Shown here piece by piece: positions 33,446-41,546 of a stretch of 64,000 nt of DNA. Origin of the DNA: JBBSUQ01 sp964389755 (GTDB taxonomy: Bacteria; Bacteroidota; Bacteroidia; Flavobacteriales_D; Crocinitomicaceae); contig CAYMEW010000006.1 in the NCBI GenBank assembly GCA_964389755.1, positions 48,503-112,502 on the forward strand, read 5' to 3'. A program made the position numbers and the translations under genes. Below the pieces are notes generated by a model. It was not told the origin of the DNA. It ran no database searches and was given only the letters and a program-made list of their open reading frames with translations. Every line of letters begins with the position of its first letter. Within the stretch, counting starts at the first letter, position 1.

Positions 33446-33901
33446 TTATTCGTTATTCTTTTTTGAATTTGCGGTCCCCGGTTCTTCATCCGCCGGTTTT
33501 GCGCTTTCAGAAACTTTCGGAGCATCAGGATCGGGTTGTAAAAGGCTCTCGCGCATGATCCCGTCGTCAACCGGTGCCGGAGCTTCGGGGAATTTGGTGG
33601 TCGGTCTTGAAGGTCTGTAGCTCACGGATCCGTCAAGTTCTTCCGCCATCTGGTCAAGAGGCCGGCGAATGTCTTTCGAGCTTTCTTCCACCATCGAACG
33701 CAGGTTGAGGTCTTTCTTAATATCTCCCGTCGATTTGCGGATCTCGTTTTGCAGATCGTTCGACGCATCTTTGATCTGGCGGACCGTACGCCCCATAGTC
33801 CGGGCAATTCCCGGGATACTTTTGGCTCCAAAGAAAATCAGGATGAACACAAGGATCAAAACGATCTCGGAGCCGGATACGTCATTCAGAAAAAGTAACA
33901 T
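33446..33901 (-). CDS. Twin-arginine translocase TatA/TatE-like subunit
   Basis: 151 residues from ATG at 33901; an in-frame TTG two codons earlier is less likely. The N-terminal membrane helix (SEIVLILVFILIFFGAKSIP) ends in the classical F-G-x-K-x-I-P-x-x-A motif, followed by an amphipathic helix (GRTVRQIKDASNDLQNEIRK). The tail of about 90 residues is proline- and acid-rich and longer than in minimal TatA. Tat exports folded proteins across the inner membrane. The -7 box TAATTTTG (plus 33918-33925) lies 16 bases upstream. Confidence 0.83.
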   Translation of the reverse strand: MLLFLNDVSGSEIVLILVFILIFFGAKSIPGIARTMGRTVRQIKDASNDLQNEIRKSTGDIKKDLNLRSMVEESSKDIRRPLDQMAEELDGSVSYRPSRPTTKFPEAPAPVDDGIMRESLLQPDPDAPKVSESAKPADEEPGTANSKKNNE

Positions 33902-33917
33902 ACGCAAAACTCTGCTA

Positions 33918-33925
33918 CAAAATTA
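33918..33925 (-). promoter_or_regulatory. -7 promoter box for the TatA-like gene
   Basis: Minus-strand TAATTTTG, 16 bases upstream of the ATG at 33901. No clear -33 TTG. Confidence 0.4.
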
Positions 33926-33957
33926 AGGAAATATCGGCGATAAGCGCTTCTGAAGAC

Positions 33958-34737
33958 TTATTTCTTAAGCTGCATATCTGCAGTCGCTTTTAAAACAAGC
34001 CAGCGCGGTAAAAGCGGAATGATCCAGTTCAGTCCGAAACGCAATTTCCAGTCTGTAATGGTAAGCAGTTTTCCCTTTTGCATGGCACGATACCCTTTTC
34101 GGGCAGTAACTTCCGGTGACGCAGCTGACTTAAACAGGGGGCTTCCCTCGAGGTCCGCGGCTTTTTCAAAGCCGGTTCTCACAGGTCCCGGGCAAAGTGC
34201 CGTAACCGTTACGCCCGTTTTACGGCATTCGTATGCAAGTGCCTGGCTCAGTGAAAGTACATACGCTTTTGTTGCGAAATAGACTGCCTGGAGCGGCCCC
34301 GGAATAAACCCGGCGGTACTTGCCGTATTCAATATCTTTCCTGTTTTTCGTTCGATCATTCCGGGAAGAAACAGGTGTGTGAGGTCGGTTAGTGCCGTTA
34401 CATTCAGCCGGATCATGTCCAGGTCCGCTTCTCGCTCACGTTCCGTAAAAAACCCATAACCTCCGAAACCCGCATTGTTCATCAGGTAATCGACGCGAAG
34501 TTCCTGCTCCTGTGCAAACTGAAATATACGCCGGGGTGCTTCGGGATCGATCAGGTCCGCCGGGTACACATAAACGCGAACCCCGTATTTTTGCCGGAGT
34601 TCGTCGGCCAGTATTCCCAGTTCATGCTCACTTCGTGCCACCAGAAGCAAATCTCCTTTTTCAGCGGCATGAATCCGTGCAAGCTCCCGGCCGATACCGC
34701 CGGAAGCACCCGTAATCAATGCAAGTTTCGTTGCCAT
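33958..34737 (-). CDS. SDR family NAD(P)-dependent oxidoreductase
   Basis: 259 residues. Classical short-chain dehydrogenase: nucleotide-binding GASGGIGRELARIHAAEKGD, then NNAGFGGYGF, catalytic Ser in LNTASTAGFIPGPLQAVYFA and the YFATKAYVLS (Y-x3-K) catalytic pair. The cofactor loop after strand 2 (ARSEHEL) favours NADP. The protein is of the classical length. The substrate is unknown. It is transcribed leftward, 6 bases downstream of mscS, and may be co-transcribed with it. Confidence 0.92.
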   Translation of the reverse strand: MATKLALITGASGGIGRELARIHAAEKGDLLLVARSEHELGILADELRQKYGVRVYVYPADLIDPEAPRRIFQFAQEQELRVDYLMNNAGFGGYGFFTEREREADLDMIRLNVTALTDLTHLFLPGMIERKTGKILNTASTAGFIPGPLQAVYFATKAYVLSLSQALAYECRKTGVTVTALCPGPVRTGFEKAADLEGSPLFKSAASPEVTARKGYRAMQKGKLLTITDWKLRFGLNWIIPLLPRWLVLKATADMQLKK

Positions 34738-34743
34738 AGTCTA

Positions 34744-35592
34744 TCAGGCCTGGGGAGCCTTTTCCTGTTGTGGTAAATGCACATCCATTTGCGGGAACGG
34801 GAAACTAAGACCGTGTTTGTCAAATTCGGTGTAAACGCGTTCGTTCATGTCGAAGAATACGGCCCAGTAATCCTCTACTTTTGTCCAGGCACGCACTGTA
34901 ATATTGATCGAAGAATCGGCGAGTGCTCCCAGGCCGATAAAGGGTTCTGGATCAGTTAAGATACGTTCATCATCTTTAATGAACTGTGCGAGCACTTCGC
35001 GCGCCTTTTTCATATCGTCTCCATAGGAAATCCCGATGATCCATTCCACGCGGCGTTTGTCGGCCTGTGTGAAATTGGTAATATTCCCGTTTGCCACCGG
35101 ACCGTTCGGAAGAATGATAATTTTATTGTCCGGCGTGTTCAGGTAGGTATTAAAGATCATGATATCTTTCACTGTTCCCTGCTCTCCCTGGGCATCGATA
35201 AAGTCGCCGACACGAAATGGCTTGAAGAAAAGGATCATCACTCCGCCAGCAAAATTAGACAGTGTACCGGAGAATGCCATACCAATTGCGAGGCCTGCGG
35301 CACCCAGGATCGCTACAAAAGAGGTCATTGCGACACCCATTTGCGAAATCGCGGTTATAATTGTCAGGATCTTGAGCGCAATGGACACGAGGCTTCCCAT
35401 GAAACTGGTGAGTCCCGGGTCTGCATTTCCCCGCGCCATGATCTTTTTGGTCGTTTTTGCCAGAAAGTTCGACAGCCAGAATCCAACAATAAAAATCACC
35501 ACGGCCGTTATGAGTTTGATCCCGATCGAGATGATCAGCGCCATGGTGTGTCCTTCATTTACTCCGAATAATTTGTCCAGTTCGTGTAACAT
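34744..35592 (-). CDS. MscS family mechanosensitive channel
   Basis: 282 residues: about three membrane helices (IISIGIKLITAVVIFIVGFW, FMGSLVSIALKILTIITAIS and the pore helix with AAGLAIGMAFSGTLSNFAGG) followed by the cytoplasmic MscS domain (VGDFIDAQGEQGTVKDIMIF, NTYLNTPDNKIIILPNGPVA). The glycine- and alanine-rich pore helix is the family hallmark. It protects against hypo-osmotic shock. Length is typical of the short form. It lies 6 bases upstream of the SDR gene. Confidence 0.93.
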   Translation of the reverse strand: MLHELDKLFGVNEGHTMALIISIGIKLITAVVIFIVGFWLSNFLAKTTKKIMARGNADPGLTSFMGSLVSIALKILTIITAISQMGVAMTSFVAILGAAGLAIGMAFSGTLSNFAGGVMILFFKPFRVGDFIDAQGEQGTVKDIMIFNTYLNTPDNKIIILPNGPVANGNITNFTQADKRRVEWIIGISYGDDMKKAREVLAQFIKDDERILTDPEPFIGLGALADSSINITVRAWTKVEDYWAVFFDMNERVYTEFDKHGLSFPFPQMDVHLPQQEKAPQA

Positions 35593-35672
35593 AGTTGTAT
35601 TTTTGTATTTAAATCTGTTGTTCTAACAAAACTAACGCACTTTCGTTGGAATCCGGCATTAATTTTTGACAA

Positions 35673-36437
35673 ATGTTTTTCTACCTGAGCAAAATCCTGT
35701 TTTTATTCGTGCAACCGTTCACCTGGTTCATCCTCTGCGTACTTGCAGCCTTTTTGCTACGCGGTGCAAAATGGAAAAAACGCTTCCGCATTGCTTCGAT
35801 CGTTCTGCTGGTATTTTTCACAAACAGTTTTTTATTTCTCACCTTTTGCCGCATGTGGGAAATTCACACTCCGCCGATCACCAAAACGGGTAATTACGAT
35901 GTCGGGATCGTGCTGGGTGGCATGTCCGAATATAATAACGACCTGCACGCGCTGAGCCTGCGACGCGGCGGAGATCGTATCTGGCAGGCGATTTCCCTTT
36001 ACAAAGCCGGGAAGATCAAAAAGATCCTGATCTCGGGTGACAACGGTTATATTTCCGACCGGGGACTGCACGAAGCGAAGCAGCTGAAAAAAGTCCTGGT
36101 CGCATGGGGATTGCCCGAAACAGACATTTTGGTAGAAACCGCTTCCAAAAACACGCACGAAAATGCCATTTACACGCAAAAAGTACTCGCAAAATACCCG
36201 GAGATCCGCACGAAACTGCTGATCACTTCAGGGACGCACATGCGTCGCTCGCTGGCCTGTTTCGAAAAAGCCGGACTGCATTGCGATGCCTTTTCAACAG
36301 ATCTGTTTACCGGCCCGAAAGCCCATTTTTACTGGGATCAGTATGTCGTGCCAGACTGGTCTCTTTTTAACGACTGGAAAACACTCATGAAAGAATGGAT
36401 CGGCTACCTGGCCTACGCCATGATGGGATATGTATAA
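35673..36437 (+). CDS. YdcF/SanA/ElyC-like DUF218 protein
   Basis: 254 residues. Two N-terminal membrane helices (LFLFVQPFTWFILCVLAAFL and IASIVLLVFFTNSFLFLTFC) precede the DUF218 domain: VGIVLGGMSEYN, GGDRIWQAISLYKAGKIKKI, LISGDNG, AKQLKKVLVAWGLPETDILV and LLITSGTHMRRSLACFEKAG. In E. coli ElyC/SanA are linked to envelope integrity and undecaprenyl-phosphate metabolism; the role here is inferred. It is followed by the AlkB-like gene after 2 bases, so the two are in one operon. Confidence 0.88.
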   Translation: MFFYLSKILFLFVQPFTWFILCVLAAFLLRGAKWKKRFRIASIVLLVFFTNSFLFLTFCRMWEIHTPPITKTGNYDVGIVLGGMSEYNNDLHALSLRRGGDRIWQAISLYKAGKIKKILISGDNGYISDRGLHEAKQLKKVLVAWGLPETDILVETASKNTHENAIYTQKVLAKYPEIRTKLLITSGTHMRRSLACFEKAGLHCDAFSTDLFTGPKAHFYWDQYVVPDWSLFNDWKTLMKEWIGYLAYAMMGYV

Positions 36438-36439
36438 TT

Positions 36440-36997
36440 ATGAAGGACCTGCTTTACATCCCGCAATTTTATGCTCCGGACGCGGCCCAGGAATTATATG
36501 AACGCTTGTTGAAAGAGCTTCCGTGGGAAAGCGGTACGATCCGGATGTTTGGGAAGACAGTCGCCATTCCGCGCTTACAGGTATTCTTTGCCGAAAACGG
36601 ATTGTCTTATGCTTACAGTAATCAGCAACTGACCACGTGTCCATTTCCGGAAATTATTCAGAAGATCCGTCAAAAAGCGGAAGTTCAGTGCGGGGAAGAT
36701 TTCAATTCCTGCCTGGCTAATCTTTACCGAAACGGACAGGACGGGAATGGCTGGCACGCCGATAATGAACCGGAACTCGGTCCAGAACCGGTGATTGCTT
36801 CCGTGAGTTTTGGAGAAGTGCGCAAATTTCGGCTCCGGCATAATGAGACACGCGAAATCATACATTTTGAACTGGAACCGGGAAGTCTGCTTTATATGGG
36901 AAAAAGCATTCAGCGGGAGTGGAAACACGAGGTTCCGAAAACGAAAACGGAGAAACAGGCGCGCATAAACCTGACTTTCCGTAAGATCATCCGGTAA
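36440..36997 (+). CDS. AlkB-like 2-oxoglutarate/Fe(II) dioxygenase (ALKBH2/3 type)
   Basis: 185 residues from ATG at 36440, directly after the upstream stop; an earlier in-frame ATG at 36395 lies inside that gene. Iron ligands: H-x-D in NGWHADNEPELG, a distal His in REWKHEVPKT; the 2-oxoglutarate arginines in KQARINLTFRKI. The substrate loop PVIASVSFGEVRKFRLRHNE is typical. Such enzymes remove alkyl groups from N1-adenine and N3-cytosine in DNA or RNA. The stop abuts the convergent ffh stop (36997/36998). Confidence 0.92.
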   Translation: MKDLLYIPQFYAPDAAQELYERLLKELPWESGTIRMFGKTVAIPRLQVFFAENGLSYAYSNQQLTTCPFPEIIQKIRQKAEVQCGEDFNSCLANLYRNGQDGNGWHADNEPELGPEPVIASVSFGEVRKFRLRHNETREIIHFELEPGSLLYMGKSIQREWKHEVPKTKTEKQARINLTFRKIIR

Positions 36998-38350
36998 TTA
37001 CATACCCGGCATTCCGCCGCCACGCATTCCCTTGAGCTGCTTCATCATTCCCATCATATTTTTGGGATTGCTCATCATCTTCATCATTTTCTTCGTGTCC
37101 TCGAACTGCTTGAGGAGTTTGTTGACATCCTGGATAGAAGTTCCGCTTCCCTTTGCAATGCGATTCTTGCGTTGTCCGTTGATCAGGGCCGGCTGCGCAC
37201 GTTCGTTCGGTGTCATGGAGTAAATGATCGCTTCGACGTGTTTGAATGCATCGTCCTCGATATCCACGTCTTTCAGTGCTTTCCCCATACCCGGAATCAT
37301 TCCCATCAGGTCCTTCACGTTCCCCATTTTCTTGATCTGGTGTAGCTGGCTGAGAAAGTCGTTGAAATCGAACTGATCTTTGTGGATCTTGCGTTGGAGT
37401 TTCCGTGCTTCTTCTTCGTCAAACTGCTCCTGCGCTCTTTCGACGAGTGAAACAACATCTCCCATCCCGAGAATCCGGTCGGCCATCCGCTGCGGGTAGA
37501 ACACGTCCAGTGCGTCCATTTTTTCACCGGTCCCGACGAATTTGATCGGTTTATCCACAACTGCTTTGATCGAAAGCGCGGCACCACCGCGGGTATCTCC
37601 GTCGAGTTTGGTCAGCACCACTCCATCGAAATCGATGCGTTCGTTGAAGGTTTTTGCCGTATTAACGGCGTCCTGCCCCGTCATGGAATCTACCACGAAC
37701 AGGGTTTCTGTCGGCTGGATCGCTTTTTTAACCTCGGCGATCTCGTTCATCATGTGTTCATCGATGGCAAGGCGTCCGGCCGTATCGACGATCACTACAT
37801 TGAATGAATTGCTTTTAGCATAGGCAATCGCATCTTTCGCGATCTTTACCGGATCTTTTTCTTCTTTATTGGAAAACACTTCGATGCCGAGTTGCTCTCC
37901 GAGTACGTGTAACTGATCAATCGCCGCCGGTCGGTAAACGTCACAGGCGACAAGCAGCGGTTTCTTTCCTTTTTTGCTTTTGAGGTAATTTCCGAGTTTC
38001 CCGGTAAAGGTGGTTTTACCCGAACCCTGCAAACCGGACATCAGGATAATTCCCGGAGCTCCTTTAATGTTGATCTCTGCCTCGTTGCCGCCCATGAGTT
38101 CCACGAGTTCTTCGTGACAGATCTTGATCATGAGCTGACCGGGGGAAACAGCCGTGAGTACATTTCGCCCGATCGCTTTTTCTTTGACCGTGTTGGTAAA
38201 TTCTTTCGCCGTTTTGAAGTTGACATCGGCATCCAGCAAGGCGCGGCGCACTTCTTTCAGTGTTTCAGCCACGTTAATTTCAGAGATCTGTCCCTGCCCT
38301 TTTAAGACTTTAAATGCTCTTTCAAACTTCTCGGTAAGATTTTCAAACAT
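36998..38350 (-). CDS. ffh: Signal recognition particle protein Ffh (SRP54)
   Basis: 450 residues. N-domain (about 1-85), GTPase domain with P-loop SGLQGSGKTTFTGKL, ACDVYRPAAIDQL, DTAGRLAID and TKLDGDTRGGAALS, then the methionine-rich M domain that binds signal sequences and 4.5S RNA (LMGMIPGMGKALKD, SGTSIQDVNKLLKQF). A Met-Gly-rich tail ends GMRGGGMPGM. Essential co-translational targeting. It has its own -7 box (38372-38379). Confidence 0.97.
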   Translation of the reverse strand: MFENLTEKFERAFKVLKGQGQISEINVAETLKEVRRALLDADVNFKTAKEFTNTVKEKAIGRNVLTAVSPGQLMIKICHEELVELMGGNEAEINIKGAPGIILMSGLQGSGKTTFTGKLGNYLKSKKGKKPLLVACDVYRPAAIDQLHVLGEQLGIEVFSNKEEKDPVKIAKDAIAYAKSNSFNVVIVDTAGRLAIDEHMMNEIAEVKKAIQPTETLFVVDSMTGQDAVNTAKTFNERIDFDGVVLTKLDGDTRGGAALSIKAVVDKPIKFVGTGEKMDALDVFYPQRMADRILGMGDVVSLVERAQEQFDEEEARKLQRKIHKDQFDFNDFLSQLHQIKKMGNVKDLMGMIPGMGKALKDVDIEDDAFKHVEAIIYSMTPNERAQPALINGQRKNRIAKGSGTSIQDVNKLLKQFEDTKKMMKMMSNPKNMMGMMKQLKGMRGGGMPGM

Positions 38351-38371
38351 GCGAATGAATTTTTAAGGTAG

Positions 38372-38379
38372 CAAAATTA
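38372..38379 (-). promoter_or_regulatory. -7 promoter box for ffh
   Basis: Minus-strand TAATTTTG, 21 bases upstream of the ffh start; no clear -33. Confidence 0.42.
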
Positions 38380-38441
38380 GTAAATCGCTCACGATTCCAC
38401 AAGGTTGCGGGCTTAGATTTTACGACATTCCGGCAAAGAAG

Positions 38442-38582
38442 AAGGCGGCCGAACAGAAATCCGACCGCCCCCGTGGGTGGTGAGGTGACACGGGTTTGTT
38501 TAAGGGTGAAATTCCGGATTCAAAAAAAGTAACAGCTTTTACAGATGTATATTCTTTATTATCTTTCGGACGCGGAACGCGT
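38442..38582 (+). promoter_or_regulatory. Structured upstream region of the NhaC antiporter gene
   Basis: Three successive inverted repeats: GGCGG/CCGCC around 38445-38469, CCCGTG (38470-38475)/CACGGG (38489-38494) followed by TTTGTTT, and ACGCG-GAA-CGCGT (38570-38582). Together with the 257 bases between ffh and the antiporter ATG, this could be a regulatory leader. A partial -7 box (TATCTTTC, 38560-38567) would place the first two hairpins upstream of the transcript. No established riboswitch class could be recognised. Confidence 0.3.
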
Positions 38583-38607
38583 GTGCATTCCCAAACAAAC
38601 GGACTTT

Positions 38608-40578
38608 ATGCTCAGAAAGATATTCCTGCTGATACTGATATTCATAACTTTCACAACTTCTGCGAAAGCTTCCATTACATACAATCCGACGATCAAAGCC
38701 AGCAGTCCGGCTTACGTGGTAAGTGGCGGAAGATTTGATATTCGGCTTGACGGACCGATTGGCCAGGACAGCCTTGTATTTAACAACATCAAGCACCCGG
38801 TAAAAGAAGATGCCGACGGCAAATACATTCGCACACGCATTCAAAATGCACAGGAGTTCCATTTCCAGGATCCGAACGTACGCTTCGATTCGGTTCCCCC
38901 GGTTATTCCCGGGTGGATGTCGATCCTGCCTCCGCTACTGGCCATCGGCCTTGCGCTCATTATCAAAGAAGTACTGATCTCCCTCTTCCTTGGAATTTAC
39001 ATCGGCTCTGCGATCATCGGCGTTTATACGAAAGGCGTAATCGGCCTGTTTACCGGTTTTTTCACCGTGCTGGACAAATACCTCGTGGAAGCCTTAACGG
39101 ATGCCGATCACGTATCAGTCATCCTGTTTTCGGTACTTATCGGTTCGGTTGTTGCGGTTATTTCAAGAAATGGCGGAATGCAGGGAGTTGTCAACCGCAT
39201 CGTTCGCTTTGCCCGCAACCGGAAATCGGGAATGATGACGACTTACCTGCTTGGCATTGCGATTTTCTTCGACGATTATGCCAACACACTTGTCGTGGGA
39301 AATACGATGCGCCCGGTAACGGATAAACTACGCATATCGCGGGAAAAACTGGCCTACCTGGTCGATTCCACCGCCGCGCCGGTAGCCGCCATTGCTTTTG
39401 TCACCACGTGGATCGGCGCCGAGCTCGGTTATATTTCATCCGGAATCGAGAATATCAATGAAAACCTTCCCGGACGTATTCACGAAGGAGCCTATTCGTT
39501 TTTCGTGAACTCACTGGCTTACTCCTTCTACCCGCTTTTCACACTCTTTTTCATGTTTTTCCTGGTACGCATGAATCGCGATTACGGCCCGATGCGAAAG
39601 TTTGAGGCACAGGCGATCCGCGAAGGCGTGGACGGCGGAGCGGATAATGACGAGAGTACGGTCGATCTGAAAGAATTCGAACCGGTCAATCCTTCACGAA
39701 CCAAAGCATTCAACGCGATCATCCCGATCTTTGTGGTTGTTTTCGGTACGATTACGGGGCTGATCGTTACAGGTCTTCACAACTGGGGAATCAAATTACA
39801 GGATGCCGGAATTTCCACGACCAACGGCGTTTGGAGCAACATGCACCTGTATCCGGCGGAACCACCCGTTAGCTTTATTCAGAAAGTCGGAGCTCTGATC
39901 GGTGAAGCGAATTCGTATACGGCACTTTTATGGTCGAGTCTTTCCGGCCTGTTTGTAGCCCTGGTGCTGACAGTAGCACAACGCGTTATGAAAATCCAAC
40001 AATCCATGGAAACGGTGCTGGCCGGAGTAAAAACGATGATTCCCGCAGTGCTGATCCTGGTATTTGCCTGGTCTTTGGCAGCTATTACAAAAGATCTGCA
40101 CACGGCCGATTTTATCCAGTCCCTGTTCGGAGATCATTTCGAGCATGTTTGGATCGTACCGGCCATTACTTTCGTACTTTCAGGTGCGATTGCCTTCAGT
40201 ACAGGTTCATCCTGGTCCACGATGGCCATCCTCTACCCGATCATGATCCCGACGGCTTACACGGTTTGTCTGGCGGCGGGTGTCGACCCGATGCCGATCA
40301 TGTACAACACGGTTGCATCAGTGCTGGCGGGTTCCGTTTTGGGAGATCATTGTTCGCCGATCTCGGACACGACGATTCTCAGCTCACTTGCAAGTTCCTG
40401 TAATCACATTAATCACGTTCGTACGCAAATGCCTTATGCGCTTTCGGTTGGAGCCGTTGCTCTCTTCATCGGGATTATTCCCGGCGCACTGGGTGTTTCT
40501 TCGCTCATCACACTTCCGATCGGAGTACTGATCTGCTTTGCACTGGTCCGCTTTGTCGGTAAACCGAATGCTTCCTGA
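38608..40578 (+). CDS. NhaC family Na+/H+ antiporter with extra N-terminal extracytoplasmic domain
   Basis: 656 residues from ATG at 38608 (MLRKIFLLILIFITFTTSAKA); an in-frame ATG at 38545 would bury this signal-like sequence. Residues 22-105 are a hydrophilic beta-rich segment (SPAYVVSGGRFDIRLDG, NNIKHPVKEDADGKYI) outside the membrane; then about 12 helices with the NhaC hallmarks FFDDYANTLVVGNTMRPVTD, YLVDSTAAPVAAIAFVTTWI, SWSTMAILYPIMIP and GDHCSPISDTTILSSLASSC. It exchanges Na+ for protons. The N-terminal domain is an addition to the plain NhaC fold; I have the impression that it recurs in Bacteroidota members. Confidence 0.88.
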   Translation: MLRKIFLLILIFITFTTSAKASITYNPTIKASSPAYVVSGGRFDIRLDGPIGQDSLVFNNIKHPVKEDADGKYIRTRIQNAQEFHFQDPNVRFDSVPPVIPGWMSILPPLLAIGLALIIKEVLISLFLGIYIGSAIIGVYTKGVIGLFTGFFTVLDKYLVEALTDADHVSVILFSVLIGSVVAVISRNGGMQGVVNRIVRFARNRKSGMMTTYLLGIAIFFDDYANTLVVGNTMRPVTDKLRISREKLAYLVDSTAAPVAAIAFVTTWIGAELGYISSGIENINENLPGRIHEGAYSFFVNSLAYSFYPLFTLFFMFFLVRMNRDYGPMRKFEAQAIREGVDGGADNDESTVDLKEFEPVNPSRTKAFNAIIPIFVVVFGTITGLIVTGLHNWGIKLQDAGISTTNGVWSNMHLYPAEPPVSFIQKVGALIGEANSYTALLWSSLSGLFVALVLTVAQRVMKIQQSMETVLAGVKTMIPAVLILVFAWSLAAITKDLHTADFIQSLFGDHFEHVWIVPAITFVLSGAIAFSTGSSWSTMAILYPIMIPTAYTVCLAAGVDPMPIMYNTVASVLAGSVLGDHCSPISDTTILSSLASSCNHINHVRTQMPYALSVGAVALFIGIIPGALGVSSLITLPIGVLICFALVRFVGKPNAS

Positions 40579-40610
40579 TCATCCCCGAACGATCAAAACA
40601 GACAAGATAT

Positions 40611-41036
40611 ATGATGAATGATCTTACTAAAAGTCCGCAGGAAATCCTGGACATCATGCTGAGCCGCGACCGTTTTTCAAAATGGCTCGGGCTAAAGGTT
40701 GACGAGGTAGGTTTGGGGTCCTGTAAATTGCACTATACCGTAACCGAAGATATGGTAAACGGATTCGAAAATATCCACGGCGGTATTCTCTTTTCAGCTG
40801 CCGATTCGGCTTTTGCGTTTGCCTGCAATTCCCACGGCCGTATCACGGTGGCGCTGGATGTTTCCATCACGTTTACACAGCCGGCGAAGATCGGGGAAAA
40901 ACTATTTGTGGAAGTCCGCGAATTGCATCTCGGACATAAAACGGGGCTTTACGATATTCGAACGACTAAAGAAGACGGAACACTGGTCTGTCTGTTTAAA
41001 GGAACTGCGTACAGAACTTCCAAAGCTGTAGAATAA
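40611..41036 (+). CDS. PaaI family hotdog thioesterase
   Basis: 141 residues. Hotdog fold with the PaaI active-site motif NIHGGILFSAADSAFAFACN (H-G-G and a downstream acidic residue) and VALDVSITFTQPAKIGEKLF. Such enzymes hydrolyse acyl- or aryl-CoA thioesters. A paa pathway is not seen here, so the substrate is open. It lies 32 bases after the antiporter, perhaps in the same transcript. Confidence 0.86.
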   Translation: MMNDLTKSPQEILDIMLSRDRFSKWLGLKVDEVGLGSCKLHYTVTEDMVNGFENIHGGILFSAADSAFAFACNSHGRITVALDVSITFTQPAKIGEKLFVEVRELHLGHKTGLYDIRTTKEDGTLVCLFKGTAYRTSKAVE

Positions 41037-41149
41037 GGCGAAAATAGGATATGCGTATAACGGTTAAGAAATGCCTGGCATGACACTTTGTCAGCTAAAA
41101 CAAGTTAACACACTCAAAATCAAACATAAAAAGGTTGACAAACCGTTTG

Positions 41150-41482
41150 TTATTCAGTTAAGGTTTGATTAAATCGCAGTGCTTCATCGATCCAGGCTTC
41201 CAATACTTCCTGGTCTTGCAGATAATCTTCATCCACGTATACAAAGCCCCTGTAACTTTTTCCGCGCCTGCCCATCGCACTGCAACCGGGTCTTTCTAAC
41301 GCTTCATCATGATCTTCCGGAGAAATGCGACACATCATGCGTCCCGGACCGCAGGTAACGCACATTTTACCACGGACCATAAACGCAAGGCTTCCGAACA
41401 TCTTTTTTTCCTCCACGTTCTCCATTCCGAAGCGATAAAGTACTTCCCGGATTCGATCGGCCAGAATTTCGCTATATGACAT
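41150..41482 (-). CDS. TfoX/Sxy N-terminal domain protein
   Basis: 110 residues, a single TfoX_N domain: ADRIREVLYRFGMENVEEKK, MFGSLAFMVRGKMCVTCGPG, MMCRISPEDHDEALERPGCS and YRGFVYVDEDYLQDQEVLE. In Haemophilus and Vibrio, TfoX/Sxy governs competence with CRP, but short stand-alone TfoX_N proteins are common elsewhere and have no proven role. A 19-bp palindrome (41496-41514) lies 14 bases upstream. Confidence 0.87.
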   Translation of the reverse strand: MSYSEILADRIREVLYRFGMENVEEKKMFGSLAFMVRGKMCVTCGPGRMMCRISPEDHDEALERPGCSAMGRRGKSYRGFVYVDEDYLQDQEVLEAWIDEALRFNQTLTE

Positions 41483-41495
41483 ATAGTTGTATTAA

Positions 41496-41514
41496 GTTCC
41501 GTATATTACGGAAC
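41496..41514. promoter_or_regulatory. 19-bp palindrome upstream of the TfoX-like gene (operator candidate)
   Basis: GTTCCGTATATTACGGAAC: 8-base perfect arms around TAT. There is no T-run after it on either strand, so it is more like an operator than a terminator. It lies between the transglutaminase stop (41547) and the TfoX ATG (41482). Confidence 0.45.
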
Positions 41515-41546
41515 GGAACGCATCGAAGTTACCGGTTTTCGCCGAA

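Noticed and set aside
41150..41482. Competence regulator (full TfoX/Sxy)
   Set aside because: Only the N-terminal domain is present (110 residues) and no competence genes are close, so a competence role is not claimed.
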